Shown here piece by piece: positions 10,368 to 22,277 of a stretch of 31,288 nucleotides of DNA. A program made the translations under genes and the position numbers. The DNA comes from Porogramme epimiltina (taxonomy: Eukaryota; Basidiomycota; Agaricomycetes; Polyporales; Polyporaceae), in NCBI GenBank assembly GCA_900155495.1, contig FTLJ01001073.1, positions 1-31,288 on the forward strand, written 5' to 3'. Every line of letters begins with the position of its first letter. Position 1 is the stretch's first letter. A model generated the notes under the pieces. That model was not told the DNA's origin and made no database searches. It was given only the letters and a program-made list of their open reading frames with translations.

Positions 10368-11527
10368 GCGGAGGGAGCTTATTTTGCTCGCCCTTATTTA
10401 TTAACTGAGCCCGCCTCGGCCTCGTTGACATATATTGATTCACGCGATGATGGCCATAATGTTGACAAGTTCCCTTGTACCTAGTAAGTGGTATGGATTG
10501 CTTACGAGTCTATGTAACGAAGATGATGATACGTTCTTCGATTCATGAGTAGGGACATCATAACCACTGCTCCTCTCAGCTCCAGTCTGTATGCAGGGAC
10601 ATATTTTCAGCGGGCACATAGAATCTAATGTATTTCGATCCGGAGACCGCCGCATGACGCCCCGAATTTGGACACGGGCGTCGGCGGACCGCATGAGGCG
10701 ACTAGAAGGACTTCGAAATCAACAAGTGGCATCGTAAGAACTGCACTATTTCAATAATGACGTAGGGGTCTCAGAACATGCACTGCGGGTCAGTAATAAC
10801 TTCACAGCGGCGGCAGTGTGGCCGAAACCCTATGTGCTGGGAATTCCCGTTCCTGGCTTTGGGTTAGTAGCTCCTATAGTATGCCGCTGAGAAGCTTTTG
10901 AGGGTAGTTTCTCGGCTGCTGAAGTGGGCAGTAGTTCAACTTGGTTACTATGTGACGTATGTGCCGACGGCACCCCGAAGTCCAGAGGGCCAAGAAAATT
11001 ATACCCGAAGTGAACATTACGTCCAGCGCAGAGAGAAGCAACCAGTTCTGACGCGGGCGATTGGACGGGGGCTTCCCATGCGTATTGGGTGCGCCACTGC
11101 TGTCGAGGATTCGACCCGGACCGGGAGCCGATGACTGGGAGAGGATGACGTCACGACCCCGCAGAGATGATTTGTCAGCCAAATCAAGGGCGAACGGGAA
11201 GGAGCGCGGTGACGACGGTCTCTGCTCGTTCACCACCCTCATCCTTGGATTCGCAACACGCGTACTTCTTTCCGCGATGATACTTCCTCGGCACTCCACC
11301 TCCTCCGGGGCCCATGTCCACGGCCTCTCTTAGCCCGAAAAAACGGCGCAGCTGCTCACTGGTGCCATGCGTGTCGGCTCCCTCCTAGTCACTCACCACC
11401 GCGGCCTCCCGAGCAAGCCTATCACCCCTGGCTGTGAAGACAAGGTTCAAATCCTCATGGTGGACACAAAAAGCCTCCCTCAGATGCGCCTCAAGTAAAT
11501 AAGCCCTTCTTCATCTCCCGGGTGTTC
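10368..11527. other. Intergenic between BTB copies 1 and 2
   Basis: Only short overlapping frames are present and no domain is recognised. A GGTTCAAATCC box at 11444-11454 resembles a tRNA T-loop, but no cloverleaf can be closed around it. The right end should contain the promoter of BTB copy 2. Confidence 0.45.
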
Positions 11528-12567
11528 ATGCGCGACGTCTACAACATGTCTGCCTATCACCCACCCATCGCCGTCCCTTCTGCCGCGAACGTAGGCACGT
11601 ACCTATCCAACTCGATCTGTTCTATGTTCTCCGGCACAGCTCAAGAAATCCCCTCGCACGCGTCTTCCCCGTTTGGACCCCGATTCGAAATGGCTGGAGC
11701 ATTCCCCGACCTCGTGTTGGTAACGGCCGACAACGCCCGCTTCTTCGTCCATATCTCCGTCCTCCTCCAGGCCTCGACCAACAACTTCGCCAACGTGTTC
11801 AATAACACCGGCGAGTCTCTTCATGTATCAGAAACGGGCTTTGTCATGGATATTGCTCTCCACGTCATCTATGGGATCCCGTATGTGCACCGCCCCGCCC
11901 CGTTGGACGTCGTCGAGGCCGCTATCGCTGCCTTAACCAAGTACGGCATTACAGTGCAGGCGTTTGCCACGCCTCCTCTTCCCCTGTACGGGCTCCTTCT
12001 GTCCCACGCTCCATTCAGGCCCATCGAGACATACGCGATAGCCGGACACTACAACATGGAACTCGTCGCCGTCGCCACGTCCTCCCATCTTCTCGGATAC
12101 GATACGTCCAAGCTCTCAGACGAGCTCGTCGTGAAGATGGGATCTGTATACCTTCGCAGGTTATGCGATCTCCACTCTTTTCGCCTCAAGACGCTCAGGG
12201 ACATCGTCCTACGCCCGCCCCGCGCGCATATAGTCAACTCTAGCGGAGGACAGGAAAGTTTACATAGCGAGTTGGGCCAGATGTGGGCGTTCGCCGCCGC
12301 CGAGCTCGTATGGGAAGCCCTCCCAAGTAAGTTCCTTGGTTGTTACTTGTATATATGTGCGATGAACCAGTTCCCCAGGCACTTCGACATACGCTCTCCG
12401 GTCTGCCTTCGAGAAAACAGAGGCATCGATCTCGTGTCCGGAGTGTCGGGTTATATTACGTGCTCGCATCGCCGAGGTCGTGCAGGAATGGTCTGCTGCA
12501 AGGGTGAGTGGCTTAGCTTAGGAGGAGCCCTAGCCTCAAACCTGCTTCGTTCTAGCGCACGGTCTAG
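11528..12567 (+). CDS. BTB/POZ-domain protein, tandem copy 2
   Basis: Paralogue of the copies at 9.2 and 14.1 kb. Exons 11528-12326, 12379-12503 and 12556-12567 keep phase and give about 311 residues. The core reads FGPRFEMAGAFPDLVLVTADNARFFVHISVLLQ, then IETYAIAGHYNMELVAVA and MWAFAAAELVWEALP. The C-terminal region STSTYALRSAFEK leads to CPEC (C286, C289) and EWSAARRTV. The second exon has the same length and phase as in the sister genes, and the last exon is again 12 nt (RTV and stop). The start is uncertain: 11528 is the first ATG in frame, 11546 is a good alternative, and a missed upstream exon like that of copy 1 is possible. Codon use is less GC-rich than in copies 1 and 3. Confidence 0.85.
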
Positions 12568-14058
12568 CCAGAACATTACCCCCCTCACGGGATTACGAAC
12601 ACAAGCTCTGTCCTTTAGAATCCGAAGAGATCGTGACAAATGTACTATTTCATCGCCGCGGCGTGGTCGCGGCGTGGACTCTTACTCCATATGCCACAAA
12701 TTTTGGAAACGGCTTAATCGTGCACGCGAGACTTTAATGGTACCAAATCGTTTCTAACATCTTCCTCGTGACTCACATCATATAGCTCTCCAGGCACCCT
12801 CATTCTATTGCGCGCCTCGACGTCGGGGTTACGGTCAGCTTGTGGGCTGCTATGTAAGTAAGTTTGTCTGTTGTCACACCCACTCCAATAGCCGAATGGT
12901 GGGGCCTTGCGCGGGCCGGTCACATGCACTGTGCCTGCAGGGCTGGGAGATGCGTTCAGTAACGCGTCATGCTGTGCCACATCAGCCCATGGCAGGCACG
13001 TCTCGGCATTTACTTCCCCCTTCATCTCCTGCTCCACTTCATACTGTCCAGCTCCGCACAAAGCTGACTGTGGTATGATGCAGTGCATTGAAACGAACAG
13101 AGAACATTGCCCCTCGCCGTGTCATGCACTGCGCGCCGGATCAAGTTCCACCAACGCTCCAGTACAAGGGGCAAACTTTCCCCCCGTGAGGTCTAATATA
13201 GTACCGAGCGCCTTATACCGAGGTAAGTATACTCGGCTCGGTCATCGTTAGCATCGTTCATCACGCCGACACCGAATGCGGCCACCTCCGTTAGCCTTGT
13301 CAGCCTCGACAAATGGTGTCCTGGTGGAGCGAAGATTAACAACTGGGCCGCACTGTCCGGTAGTCTCCACGATTAAAGCGACAACAGATACCGGCAGCGT
13401 TTGAACGTCAAAACGTTCACTTTTCGTCGCATCACGTAATGCCATGAGCGCGGACGACCTGGCTACAGATTTCAATCTTCGAGCTCCAAAGTCGAACTTC
13501 CTCAAACTCATTGTAGATGCTCCCAAGTACGCTCTTTCTATTTCCTCTCATTCATAAGTACCACACCTTGACGGTCGATCACTACAAAGATTCGAATGCT
13601 GGTTGGCGTCGAGCGCCAAACATATCTGAAGCCTAGCTCACACGCGAGAGCTCTGTAGCAGATGTTCGGGTTTTCCTTCGCCATACGTGCTTGGTACGCA
13701 CACTCGTGTTTCATTTGGGCAAGGACGGCCCGCGACCCACGCCGAATATCCCCACAATCGTGTCCCGGACATGAGGTTCAACACGCACCACACAGTCTGC
13801 ACGCGTTGAATTGGTCCAAGATGAACCCATATCATGATCGCTCCTCTTACCAGCTATGTTCCCTTCGGCACCATGTCGTCTGGGCTCCGCCAGTGCTCCT
13901 CTCAGCACCACTTCATGGTCCTCTTCCATTCGTAAGTTTTCCCCGAGTGATGATACAAGCCCCGCAGCTATGTATTTGACGCGTACATTCAGGTGTATAA
14001 AGCACATGGTTCGGAAGACTACCGAAAACAACTTTCCCCCTACTCGACGACGCCCTCA
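12568..14058. other. Intergenic between BTB copies 2 and 3
   Basis: No gene is clearly supported. A possible exon at 13444-13527 reads MSADDLATDFNLRAPKSNFL and ends at a fair donor (GTACGC). Splicing to ATTCGAATGC near 13591 would give a peptide of about 40 residues ending AKHI. It could equally be a leader exon of BTB copy 3 or a chance frame. A longer minus-strand frame overlaps it, so direction is not settled. Confidence 0.35.
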
Positions 14059-15131
14059 ATGAGCCCGACATCCGGGAAAGGCCCCGCTCCGCCCAGTTCT
14101 CCAGTACGTCGTAGCATCTTCCCTGTTGGCATATATTAGTTAAGCATAGCCGTCAAGGCACCCGCCTCTCATGGTACTCGGGCCGGCACTTGGAACCTCT
14201 CCATCGCATTCGGACCCGAGTTCGAGTATGAAGGCGAACGTCCCGACATCGTCTTGGTCACGAATAACGGCTCCAGGACCTCCTTCCACGCCCATAGCAA
14301 TGTCCTCAACCAGGTGTCCACTAACTCCTTCGGAGGCCTGTTGGCAAACTCATTCCTCATCGGCTACACGATCACGGTCCCCGAGCCCGTCGGGACGATC
14401 GATCTCGTGCTGCGCCTCATCTACAACCTCCCGTGCAACCCCGGATTGCACACGCTCCAGCAGATTGACGATGCCCTGGCTGCCCTTATCAAGCACGGCG
14501 TGTCGCCCGCGCCGCTCGCCTCGGACACGTACCGCCCGCTCTACCAGCTCATCCGAGCGCACGCGCCCGTGCGGCCGATCGACGCGTACGCGCTTGCGGG
14601 GCAGCACGCGCTCGAAGACGCTGCGGTTGCGATTTCCGCGCACCTCCTCGCGTACGATACGTCGCTCCTCACGGACGCGCTCGTAACGAAGATGGGCGCG
14701 ACGTACTGCCGCCGCCTGTTCGCGCTGCACCAGGCACGGTTCGCGGCGCTGCGCATGATCGTGCTTACCCCGCCTGGGCAACACACGGCGACGTTGACGT
14801 GTGGTGAGGAGGGGTACGGGGCGCTTGTTAAGGGGTGGGCGTTCGCGGCTGCGGAGCTGGTGTGGGAGGCTTCGCCGGGTGAGTGGGCCGTGCACGCTAT
14901 TTCGCGCCGTATACCTTGCTCATAAGGCGACAGGGATCTCGACGCATGCTTTGCAGTCTGCCTTCACGAAGGCCGGAAAGGACATTGCCTGCCACGAATG
15001 TATCGCGATGTTGCAGCGCCGCATGCAGCACGTTGTGCAAGAATGGTCTCAAGTCAAGGTGTGTATAGGATAGCTCTACGCATTAGTCGCATAAGCTCAT
15101 TCTCAACTGCGCAAACAAGACGACGATATGA
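14059..15131 (+). CDS. BTB/POZ-domain protein, tandem copy 3
   Basis: Third paralogue. Exons 14059-14103, 14140-14878, 14934-15058 and 15120-15131 stay in frame, for about 306 residues. The core is FGPEFEYEGERPDIVLVTNNGS, FHAHSNVLNQ, then GWAFAAAELVWEA. The tail GISTHALQSAFTK runs to CHEC (C281, C284) and EWSQVKTTI. Introns 2 and 3 (14879-14933, 15059-15119) match those of the sisters in position and phase. The first intron model (14104-14139) is only 36 nt. I chose it because it is phase 0 and sits about 24 codons before FGP, as in copy 1. An alternative acceptor at 14149 gives 46 nt but a different upstream frame. The true N-terminus may lie further upstream, because the exon-1 frame stays open to about 13994. 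Confidence 0.8.
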
Positions 15132-15473
15132 CAATCGGGATAATCCAATTCGTGACGATAGGTTGTGGTAGTCTTCCCCGCCGTCCCAACATCTACCCTT
15201 GCGCCGGTTCCGTTCGATAGATAGTGGACATGATGGCTGGATTGTGGACATGTATGTATACGACAAGGCGTGGCGGACAACGGCGCACATATGTTATAGC
15301 CGGGACCTACACGGATCTATAGTGGGGTAATAGCGCCCCGCTCGCGCAATGCCGGGCCATCGCAGCACGACCATCGTCAGGACTGACGTAGCAAAACCTG
15401 CCGATCGGGACCACCAGGCACCTTCCGAAGTAGAAACAGCGCACGCCTGCTTTATTGCAAACAACCACCCCCC
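15132..15473. other. Convergent intergenic gap
   Basis: The gap lies between the 3' ends of BTB copy 3 (plus) and the monooxygenase (minus). It should hold both polyadenylation regions. Nothing else is recognised. Confidence 0.5.
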
Positions 15474-17041
15474 TCATATCTCGCTCTTCCCCGGAGAGAA
15501 CGGAAACTCCAGATAGTCTTTAAACAAGGCCCTCAGCACCTCACGTTGCTCCTCGGGACCTGCGCCGTCCGGCAGCCGGAAGGTCTCACGGACGGACTCG
15601 TTGCGCCGCTTGCACGCTTCCGCCCCGCTCGCGACGCGCACCTCGCCCTGCGCGCGCGCCTTCTGCACAAGCGCGGACGTGCGCGGGATGCGGATCTCTT
15701 CGAGCGCGGTGAACACGGTTTCGAGCGTGTCGGTGGACGGCGGCGCAGCGGAGGGGTTGTGCTGCGCGAGGAGGCGCACGAGGTGGTAGACGTCCTCAAT
15801 GGCCTGGTTCGCGCCTTGGCCGAGGTGCTGGGTAACAACGCGTCAGCGTGTGCTAGTTCGTGGACAGCGCTGCAAGGGAGATACACACAACAGAGGTTGG
15901 GTGCGCGGCATCGCCGATTAGGACGACACGTTCCCTATGCCAGGACGAGAGCGCGGGGCGGTCATAAAGGCCATACTGCAAGAATGATGTTCGGTTATTG
16001 GAGGTCGCGAGTGTTTCCGGAGGCGCAGCTACTGACGAACCTTGATAATGTTGTCTGCAGTTGTAACTAGCTCTCCAACACCAAAGGGCATCTTGCTGAA
16101 CGGTCCGGCCTTGAATTCCTCCTGCTTGGCCTGGTCCATGGCGCGCCAAGTTTCCTTCTGCTCGGATTCCCTAAGGCTAATTCTAGACAGTCCGGGATTC
16201 CAGTTGGTCGTCGTGTTATCCCCCTTATTGAAGCAACCACTTACGCCCAAGATATTTGCTCTTCGTTCACAGCATACGCGATGAAGTGGACACCGTCTCC
16301 GTAGGCGTTCATGAGAGGGTACAAGCGGTGCTCTTTGAAGAAACTCGGCATCGGAGAGATGCCACCTGTCTACACAAGATATGCCCTCTCATCAGTAACA
16401 ATGAATCACGGGGGTTTGTTAGGACCGTCCGCACCTGTGTCAGGCCGGTGTACATAGCTTGCTCCTTACCGAACAAGCAGGTACGGGTGTTGCTATGTAG
16501 CCCATCGCATCCGATGAGGAAACTGCCCTCCGCAGTAGTCCCGTTTGCGAAAGTAGTGATGACGCTGTTCGTGTGTTGTTCAATGTTGACGAGCTGGTGT
16601 CCATACACTATAGGAACCCCACGCGCGTGCACACTCGCGGAGAGCACGTCAAGTAGGTGCTTGCGGCGCACTCCTTCCACACCAAACCCACCCGTGAGGC
16701 CACGCAGGAGGGAAATGTCGGCGCGCGCCAGCTCGCCTTTGTCGTCGGGGAGCATGGAGTATGAAACAGACTGAACCACGTGTCCGCGCGTAATTTCTTC
16801 GAGCAACCCGGGGATGAGCGCGAGCACTCGGAGGCCATTGGGTTGGAGACTGAGAAGCATGCTATAAGCCATGTACTTCGGGAGCATACAGCATACATAC
16901 ATACCATAAACCCAGCCCCATAGTACTTGGACCTTCGTTGCGCTCGTATATGGTCGGCGCATAACCCTTGAGTTTGAGTAGCATAGCGAGGACCATCCCT
17001 GCAATTCCGCCACCTGCGATGATAATCTTGGTCTCGCTCAT
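15474..17041 (-). CDS. FAD-dependent aromatic hydroxylase-type monooxygenase
   Basis: Predicted class A flavoprotein monooxygenase (salicylate-hydroxylase/UbiH-like) that hydroxylates a small, probably aromatic, substrate with NAD(P)H and O2. Exons 17041-16905, 16849-16435, 16369-16245, 16182-16041, 15975-15889 and 15827-15474 join in frame to about 419 residues. The N-terminal Rossmann motif is IIIAGGGIAGM (GxGxxG at residues 10-15), followed by IYER at the end of strand 2. GCDGLHSNTR is the DG motif. RVVLIGDAAHPTSV (GD at 294-295) and HLGQGANQAIED are the ribityl-binding and C-terminal FAD motifs. All five introns (55-65 nt) have GT..AG ends. The start ATG is immediately before the FAD motif. 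No signal peptide is seen, so it is probably cytosolic. A decamer repeat array lies 130-240 bp upstream. The substrate cannot be told from sequence. Confidence 0.9.
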
Positions 17042-17170
17042 GACGCTGTCGATTCGAATGCCCGTGCTGAGGAGGAGGAATAGTGATGATCGTGAACGGT
17101 TGATCTGACATGCACCTCCCTGACAATAGTGTTATATATGCGCCCTCTGTATTATCGGGCAAAAGGAAAT

Positions 17171-17281
17171 TGACGCGAACAGACGTAAACAGACGCGAGT
17201 AGGCGCAGAACAGACGCGAACCGACATAGCCACAGACGCGAATAGACGCGACCGCGTCTGTTCGCGTCTGTTCGCGTCGAT
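17171..17281. repeat. 10-bp-periodic GACGCGAACA array with inverted copies
   Basis: About eight imperfect copies of a GACGCGAACA decamer run from 17172 to 17251. They are followed by three copies of its reverse complement (GCGTCTGTTC) at 17254-17280. The two arms can pair as a hairpin, for example around 17233-17278. The array lies 130-240 bp upstream of the monooxygenase start and downstream of the checkpoint gene. A ten-base period puts every copy on the same helix face, which would suit a cooperative DNA-binding protein. A simple minisatellite or the remains of a small inverted-repeat element are alternatives. Confidence 0.85.
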
Positions 17282-17673
17282 TTACCTGTGCCCTGTATTA
17301 TCCATTCGGACGAGGGCGGACCAAACCCGGAGAAAAGAGCTAGGGGAGGCCCGGAAGCTTGGATCGCAGGCACTGGTTGTTTTGTAAAGCGGTGACTCTG
17401 ACAACATGTGACATTGTCGTCTATATAATCCAATATTCAAGCTCAAGCCTCCGTAGCGCCAGTGGGGAGTCAATGTGACTGACTGACCTTGCGTGATTGG
17501 AAGTCTAGACTCCAAGAGCGCTAAACGTTACGTGACCTAGTATTGTATAACTGAGAAAGCATATCGATACATGATGAGATGAAATGAACTACAGCATGAG
17601 GTTGAGTATAGATAGATGCGATTTTCGTAGCAAATGAGAAGGGAGACATGGAGGGAAAGGGCAATCGATGACA
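17282..17673. other. Gap between checkpoint gene 3' end and decamer array
   Basis: About 390 bases with no recognisable gene. It contains the 3' flank of the Rad26/ATRIP-type gene and the distal promoter of the monooxygenase. Confidence 0.5.
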
Positions 17674-20600
17674 TCACCCAGGCTCGGAGTCGGACTGGCC
17701 CTCGCTTTCGTCGCCACGCCCGGCGGCGCGAGAGGCGCGCGACGGTCCCGGCGCATGCTCATCCACGTGAAACGCCGCCCAGGTTGACTCGAGCTCGGGC
17801 CCGTCGACGACGAATTCGAATACGTCCTTCGCGACATCTGCGGACCCGCGCAATGAGGTTGCAACTGAGTTATCACATCTTCTATCCGGGGATAAACGTG
17901 CACACCTGCCATTTGGTCCATCCGCTGCTTGTGTTCCGCAGATATCGCGTCTGGTGGGCTTGCATACCCGATGCGACCCAGCGTCACGAAGAACATGTGA
18001 CGTACACCATTGAAACGTCTCCGCTGAGGCTGGAAGAGCTTATGTCGGATAGTGCTGACCGGATATTCGGCACCGAGAATGAGGTAATGTAACAGTACGA
18101 CTACGCGGAGCATAGCATCGATAGTCCTAAGAACGTGATGAGCAAGCTGTATGAAGCATAGGGAGCAAGCGGCGTTGTACCAAGCAATGAGCTCGTTGGA
18201 CGCGTAGACCTCTTCGTCTTCTTCCCACAACGGGTCAGATATGTCCCTGAGAAACGAGATGATGGAGTGCAATAGCGTCTGAGATTGAAGGAGCATTATC
18301 AGCGAGTCCTTGTTCGCAACCGCTAGGGTTGTGACGAAATTAAGGATAGCAAGCTTCAACGGTCGTGCCTGTAGGGATTGACTTTAATGAGGCTCCCTGT
18401 AGGTTGCTGGTTGATTCCATACCTCTGCGGGTTCGCGCTTCCTGTTTGTGAGCAGCGCGGCGAGAGCTTCTATCTGCGGAATCTTCGAGTAGTTCTTGTC
18501 CTCTGGTGCAGCGTTTGCCATATCGGGGACAGGGAACAACAGAAACTGCTTGGGAAGGGAGGGATCTGTGGTACACTTAGAGTTTAATTCCTTGAATTAG
18601 AGCTTCGAGACTCACATGATGCAATGAGAGTGAGCACTCGCATGGTTCGTCTGAGGAGCCACGTCGGCTGCGCCGGGTTGATGAGGCCGGAGAGAACGCC
18701 CTCCTTGCGCACGAATACGGACAGGCTAGAGCGAAGTGAGCGTCACGGAGGCGTTATGAACAAGGCGTCATACCGCATAGACAGCTCAGGTGGAGTATTC
18801 CAGCATATAGCTTCAAGTAGCCCGAGAGTCTCGTCAGCAAGAGCATCCCATTCCTCACCGCGGTGTTCCTCGATGTCGTCTGGCGTAAGGAGATTCCGCA
18901 CCGTGTCGCACAGTAACAAGAGCATCTCGGGGGGCGCGTCGGCACTACCGGGTGCCCCGGTAGGTTTCACTGCCAGAGGGATGAGCGTTGGAATGTACAA
19001 CCCCAATATTTTCATCATATCCAGCAGTGCTGTGAGCGGTGCAAGCTATATGGGATATCAGCACAACCATAGTGTGCAATAGGGCCATAGGACGTTTACG
19101 CACGGAACGGACACTACACAGAATCCGACCCATCGCAGAAAGTGCTTCTCCGACTGTTCGGATGACTTCGTCTTCGGCCATGCTGATCTTGCTCCCGAGG
19201 CATTGAAGGAACGTAGAGCTTCGGGTGCTATACTCTTGAGCACGTTCAGGTGACGCAGACGAAAACATGCCATCGTGCATGAGGAGTTGGAGCGTGAGCT
19301 CTGCGGCGGTACGATGCTTGTGGGTAAGTACAATTTGGTTCAACTGCGAGTTCAGCAGTCAGCAGTGCGATCATGAGCATCAGGACGCGCATATATGTAC
19401 CTCCTGTACCCAGTCGACCTCCCATAGAGGCCGGATAGGCTCTGTCGGCTCAACATGCTTAACCTCATCCTGCATCTCAATGTCTTCGGACTTAGGCGCG
19501 TTCGACATGTCGAGCCCTGTGTTAAGTGCGGGCCCAGGAGACGACGAGCCTTGCTCGATCATGAAGCTGTCATCGGGATCGTCATCTCGAGAGAGGTTTG
19601 GCTTTGGAAGCGGCGGTTGGGAAGCCTCGGATGGTGGATTGAAGAATAAATCTTCCTGTTGAGGCTCGTTGAAGTCGAAAACTACGCCGACTCGCTCCTT
19701 GCCCTTGCCCTTACCCTGCGAGAGTTGACTTTGTTGTGAAGATGCGAATCGAGCGCCGCCGCTATCGCCTATCTTGCCAGACGGCTTAGGCGTTGTGGGT
19801 TCGAATGCGTTGACAAAACCAGCCATCCTTGGTTGCTTTTTGGGCGGACTCTCTGGAATATGCACGACCTTCTTCCGATGCTCACGCTGAGGACTGTCCG
19901 GAGGACCTCTCTGCTGTCTCGAGCGTGACGGGGTGCTCAGCTCGTCTGAGTAGCCGTTGGCGCCTCCGAACCGCCGTTGCGACGCCGATACAGGTGTAAG
20001 GGGACCTTCTGTACGCTTGATTCTTACGGACCAAGGAGTCTTACGTCCGGCGGACTCGAGTTCGTGTTGCTTGACATATATGTGAGCTACACGCCACCTG
20101 GACGTCGGGGAGGAGCACGGAATAATTTACCTTGAATAAGAACTGCGTCTTCATTCGCTCGATCGCCGCATCCATCTCCTTCTTGACCTGAGCTTGGGCC
20201 ACTTCCGCTTGTTCCTTCGCCGCTTTGAAGCGCGCGACTTCCGCTGCGTGATCTTTCACCGTCTAGGCATCTCAGTAACAGCACCCATGAGGCTAAAAGA
20301 GCAACACATACCTTCTCCATACTTTTGCGCAAAATGCTCACCTCGCCCTCCTTAGCGTATCTTACATTCTGCGCCTCTTCCAGTGCTTTCTCGGTCTCCT
20401 TCTGGTTCCTCAAGAGCTGTATCCAGAATATTAGTGCACAGTCAGACGGCCCAGAAGATGTACTCACGTCCTCAAACTGAGCCTTGAGAGTCTCGAGCTC
20501 CAACTTGAGCGCGCGGTCGCTTTGAGTGGCAGCCTGTGGTCTTTGCTGTGTCTGCTGGCGCGCCGGGGGTGCATGATGGTGTTGAGGTTGCTGAGGGGGG

Positions 20601-21565
20601 AGCTGGGGTAATACCGAAGGTGGAGTTGCGGCCCTGAGCCGCGGCGGAACCGCATTGCTCTGGTGTCGACCGCCCTGTCCGGCTTGCTGAGAGATTGACG
20701 GCGACCCGCTTGGGGCAGGTCGAGCGACAGGTGATGAAGCCCCAGTTCCGCGCGGGGCGGGCGAGAACCGCTTGGGAGGTGGCGCTGCGGGTCGTCCTTG
20801 CGGTCGCGGAGGTGCTTTGGACGACGGCGGCGTGTTCGCGCGTTGGTTGCGTGCGGGGGGATCTTGAAGGGCAAGCTGGATTTTCGCCAGGCGAGCTGCT
20901 CTGCTTGCCTCGCGGTCCTCGGTGGAACTCACAGCCTGTGACTGGCTAGATCCCGACAGCGCTGACGAGGCTGTAGCACTGGTAGCTGAAGAGCTTCTCT
21001 GGACGGGTCCGGAGGCCGCGGCAGGAGGCACCCGGGACGCAGGAGCAAAAGACGGTTGTCGAGGTCTGGATGGGCCAGCAACGGGGACAATGACGGGGGC
21101 GGGAACAGGGGGGGCTTGAGGGTGAGGAGGATTGGGCACACGCTCACCCCTGACACTGCCGCTGACACTGCTGCTGACACTACGAGCTGGAGCAAGCCTC
21201 GTTGCAATGGCCTGGGTGTGTGCACCAGAGAGCCCGTAAGTTCCATCTTCCACGATCGCGATGTCCGGCAGGTCTTCGTCGTAGTCGTCTCCTTGTGGAT
21301 ACCGCGCAGCGGCACTCGTGTGTCCAGCTCCGTGCGAGACCTTTTGCTTCTTCGCTGGAGGTAATGGTGCCCCTCGTGGAGCGGCCCGCCGCTGCGCTGT
21401 GGATACTGACGACGACGCAGACGAGGTAGGCGGTGGCTTCGGTTGGGCATTCTGCTGTGTGCCGACTGTTGTCTGGAACTTCTGCTCCTCCCGGTCGAGA
21501 ACTGCGAGAGAACTCTCATCGAGAACGAAGTCGTCATCAAAGAAGTAGTCGTCAGAGTCATCCAT
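17674..21565 (-). CDS. Rad26/ATRIP-type DNA-damage checkpoint protein
   Basis: Partner of the ATR/Mec1/Rad3 kinase that recruits it to RPA-coated single-stranded DNA (family: S. pombe Rad26, S. cerevisiae Ddc2/Lcd1, human ATRIP). Ten exons keep frame and give about 1131 residues: 21565-20468, 20416-20312, 20262-20131, 20069-19401, 19343-19104, 19045-18774, 18725-18616, 18565-18423, 18368-17906, 17837-17674. An acidic N-terminus (MDDSDDYFFDDDF) is followed by a Pro/Ser-rich region. A heptad coiled coil runs at about residues 350-450 (LKLELETLKAQFED, EKALEEAQNVRYAKEGEVSILRKSMEK), then a basic linker with SP/TP sites. A long helical C-terminal half begins near residue 669 (LNQIVLTHKHRTAAELTLQLL). 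All nine introns are 48-68 nt with canonical ends. I rely on architecture and C-terminal family character. A generic coiled-coil nuclear protein is the alternative, but less likely. Confidence 0.8.
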
Positions 21566-22277
21566 GGGGTCGTCAGATGCGCATCACTAAACAGAGAGCG
21601 GTGGCAGAGGAAGAAGAGGGGCAAGCATGGGATGAAGGCACAAGTCCGCGACAGACCCGCGCAGGCGCGCGTGCCACCACCGCGACGCGTCTTTGTTACC
21701 TCGTGACTCGCGTTCTCCCAGCGTTACTTATTAGTTCCTTGAAACCGAATCATTGAACGCGGTAGCATATATCGATTGCAATTTCAAAACATGGAAAGCA
21801 GTGTGCAACAAGCAGTTCGATCTACAATCCCGCAAAACAACACCTGTCCCTCCTGAACACTAGACACGGAGGGCGACTGCTGTTCGTCGCGCACTCCGAA
21901 CCTGGACATTGTGGGATGGGGTGCTGTATCGAGCTCGATATTGCGCACGAACGCGCAAAATTGACCTCGGGAGTGGGAGCAGCGGCGCGCGGGTCTTGAA
22001 AGACACCCTGTGACACAGGTGCGCGCGGTGTATCTCGGCCTGCTGGGCACTGTGCCATGCCGAAAACGAGCGACGTCAGTCAGCGATCGGACAGAGATCC
22101 TGTCTTCGGCAGCATACACTAGGCTGGGGAGGGGAGAGGCAGCGAGCCTCCACGCAAGGCAAAAAGGTGGGCACTAGGCAGAAGACCGGTCTTCTGACGG
22201 GTCTGTGGACGTTGCTGCAGCCATTCGTGGGTTATCCGGCGAGACGGATCTTGATAGGACCCTGACGACGTTGCGCC
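21566..22277. other. Intergenic: checkpoint promoter and UPF2 3' flank
   Basis: No supportable gene. Overlapping short frames on the minus strand (22119-21784) show no domain. This stretch should contain the promoter of the Rad26/ATRIP-type gene. Confidence 0.5.

Noticed and set aside
11393..11464. Possible tRNA around a GGTTCAAATCC box
   Set aside because: The T-stem has at least two mismatches, the acceptor arms do not pair in register and no anticodon arm can be drawn.
12907..13251. Cys-rich 114-codon plus-strand frame, considered as a small secreted protein
   Set aside because: No signal peptide at the start, no regular Cys spacing and no splice support.
14171..14686. 171-codon Ser/Arg-rich plus-strand frame
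   Set aside because: It is an out-of-frame shadow of BTB copy 3, whose own frame carries the conserved motifs.
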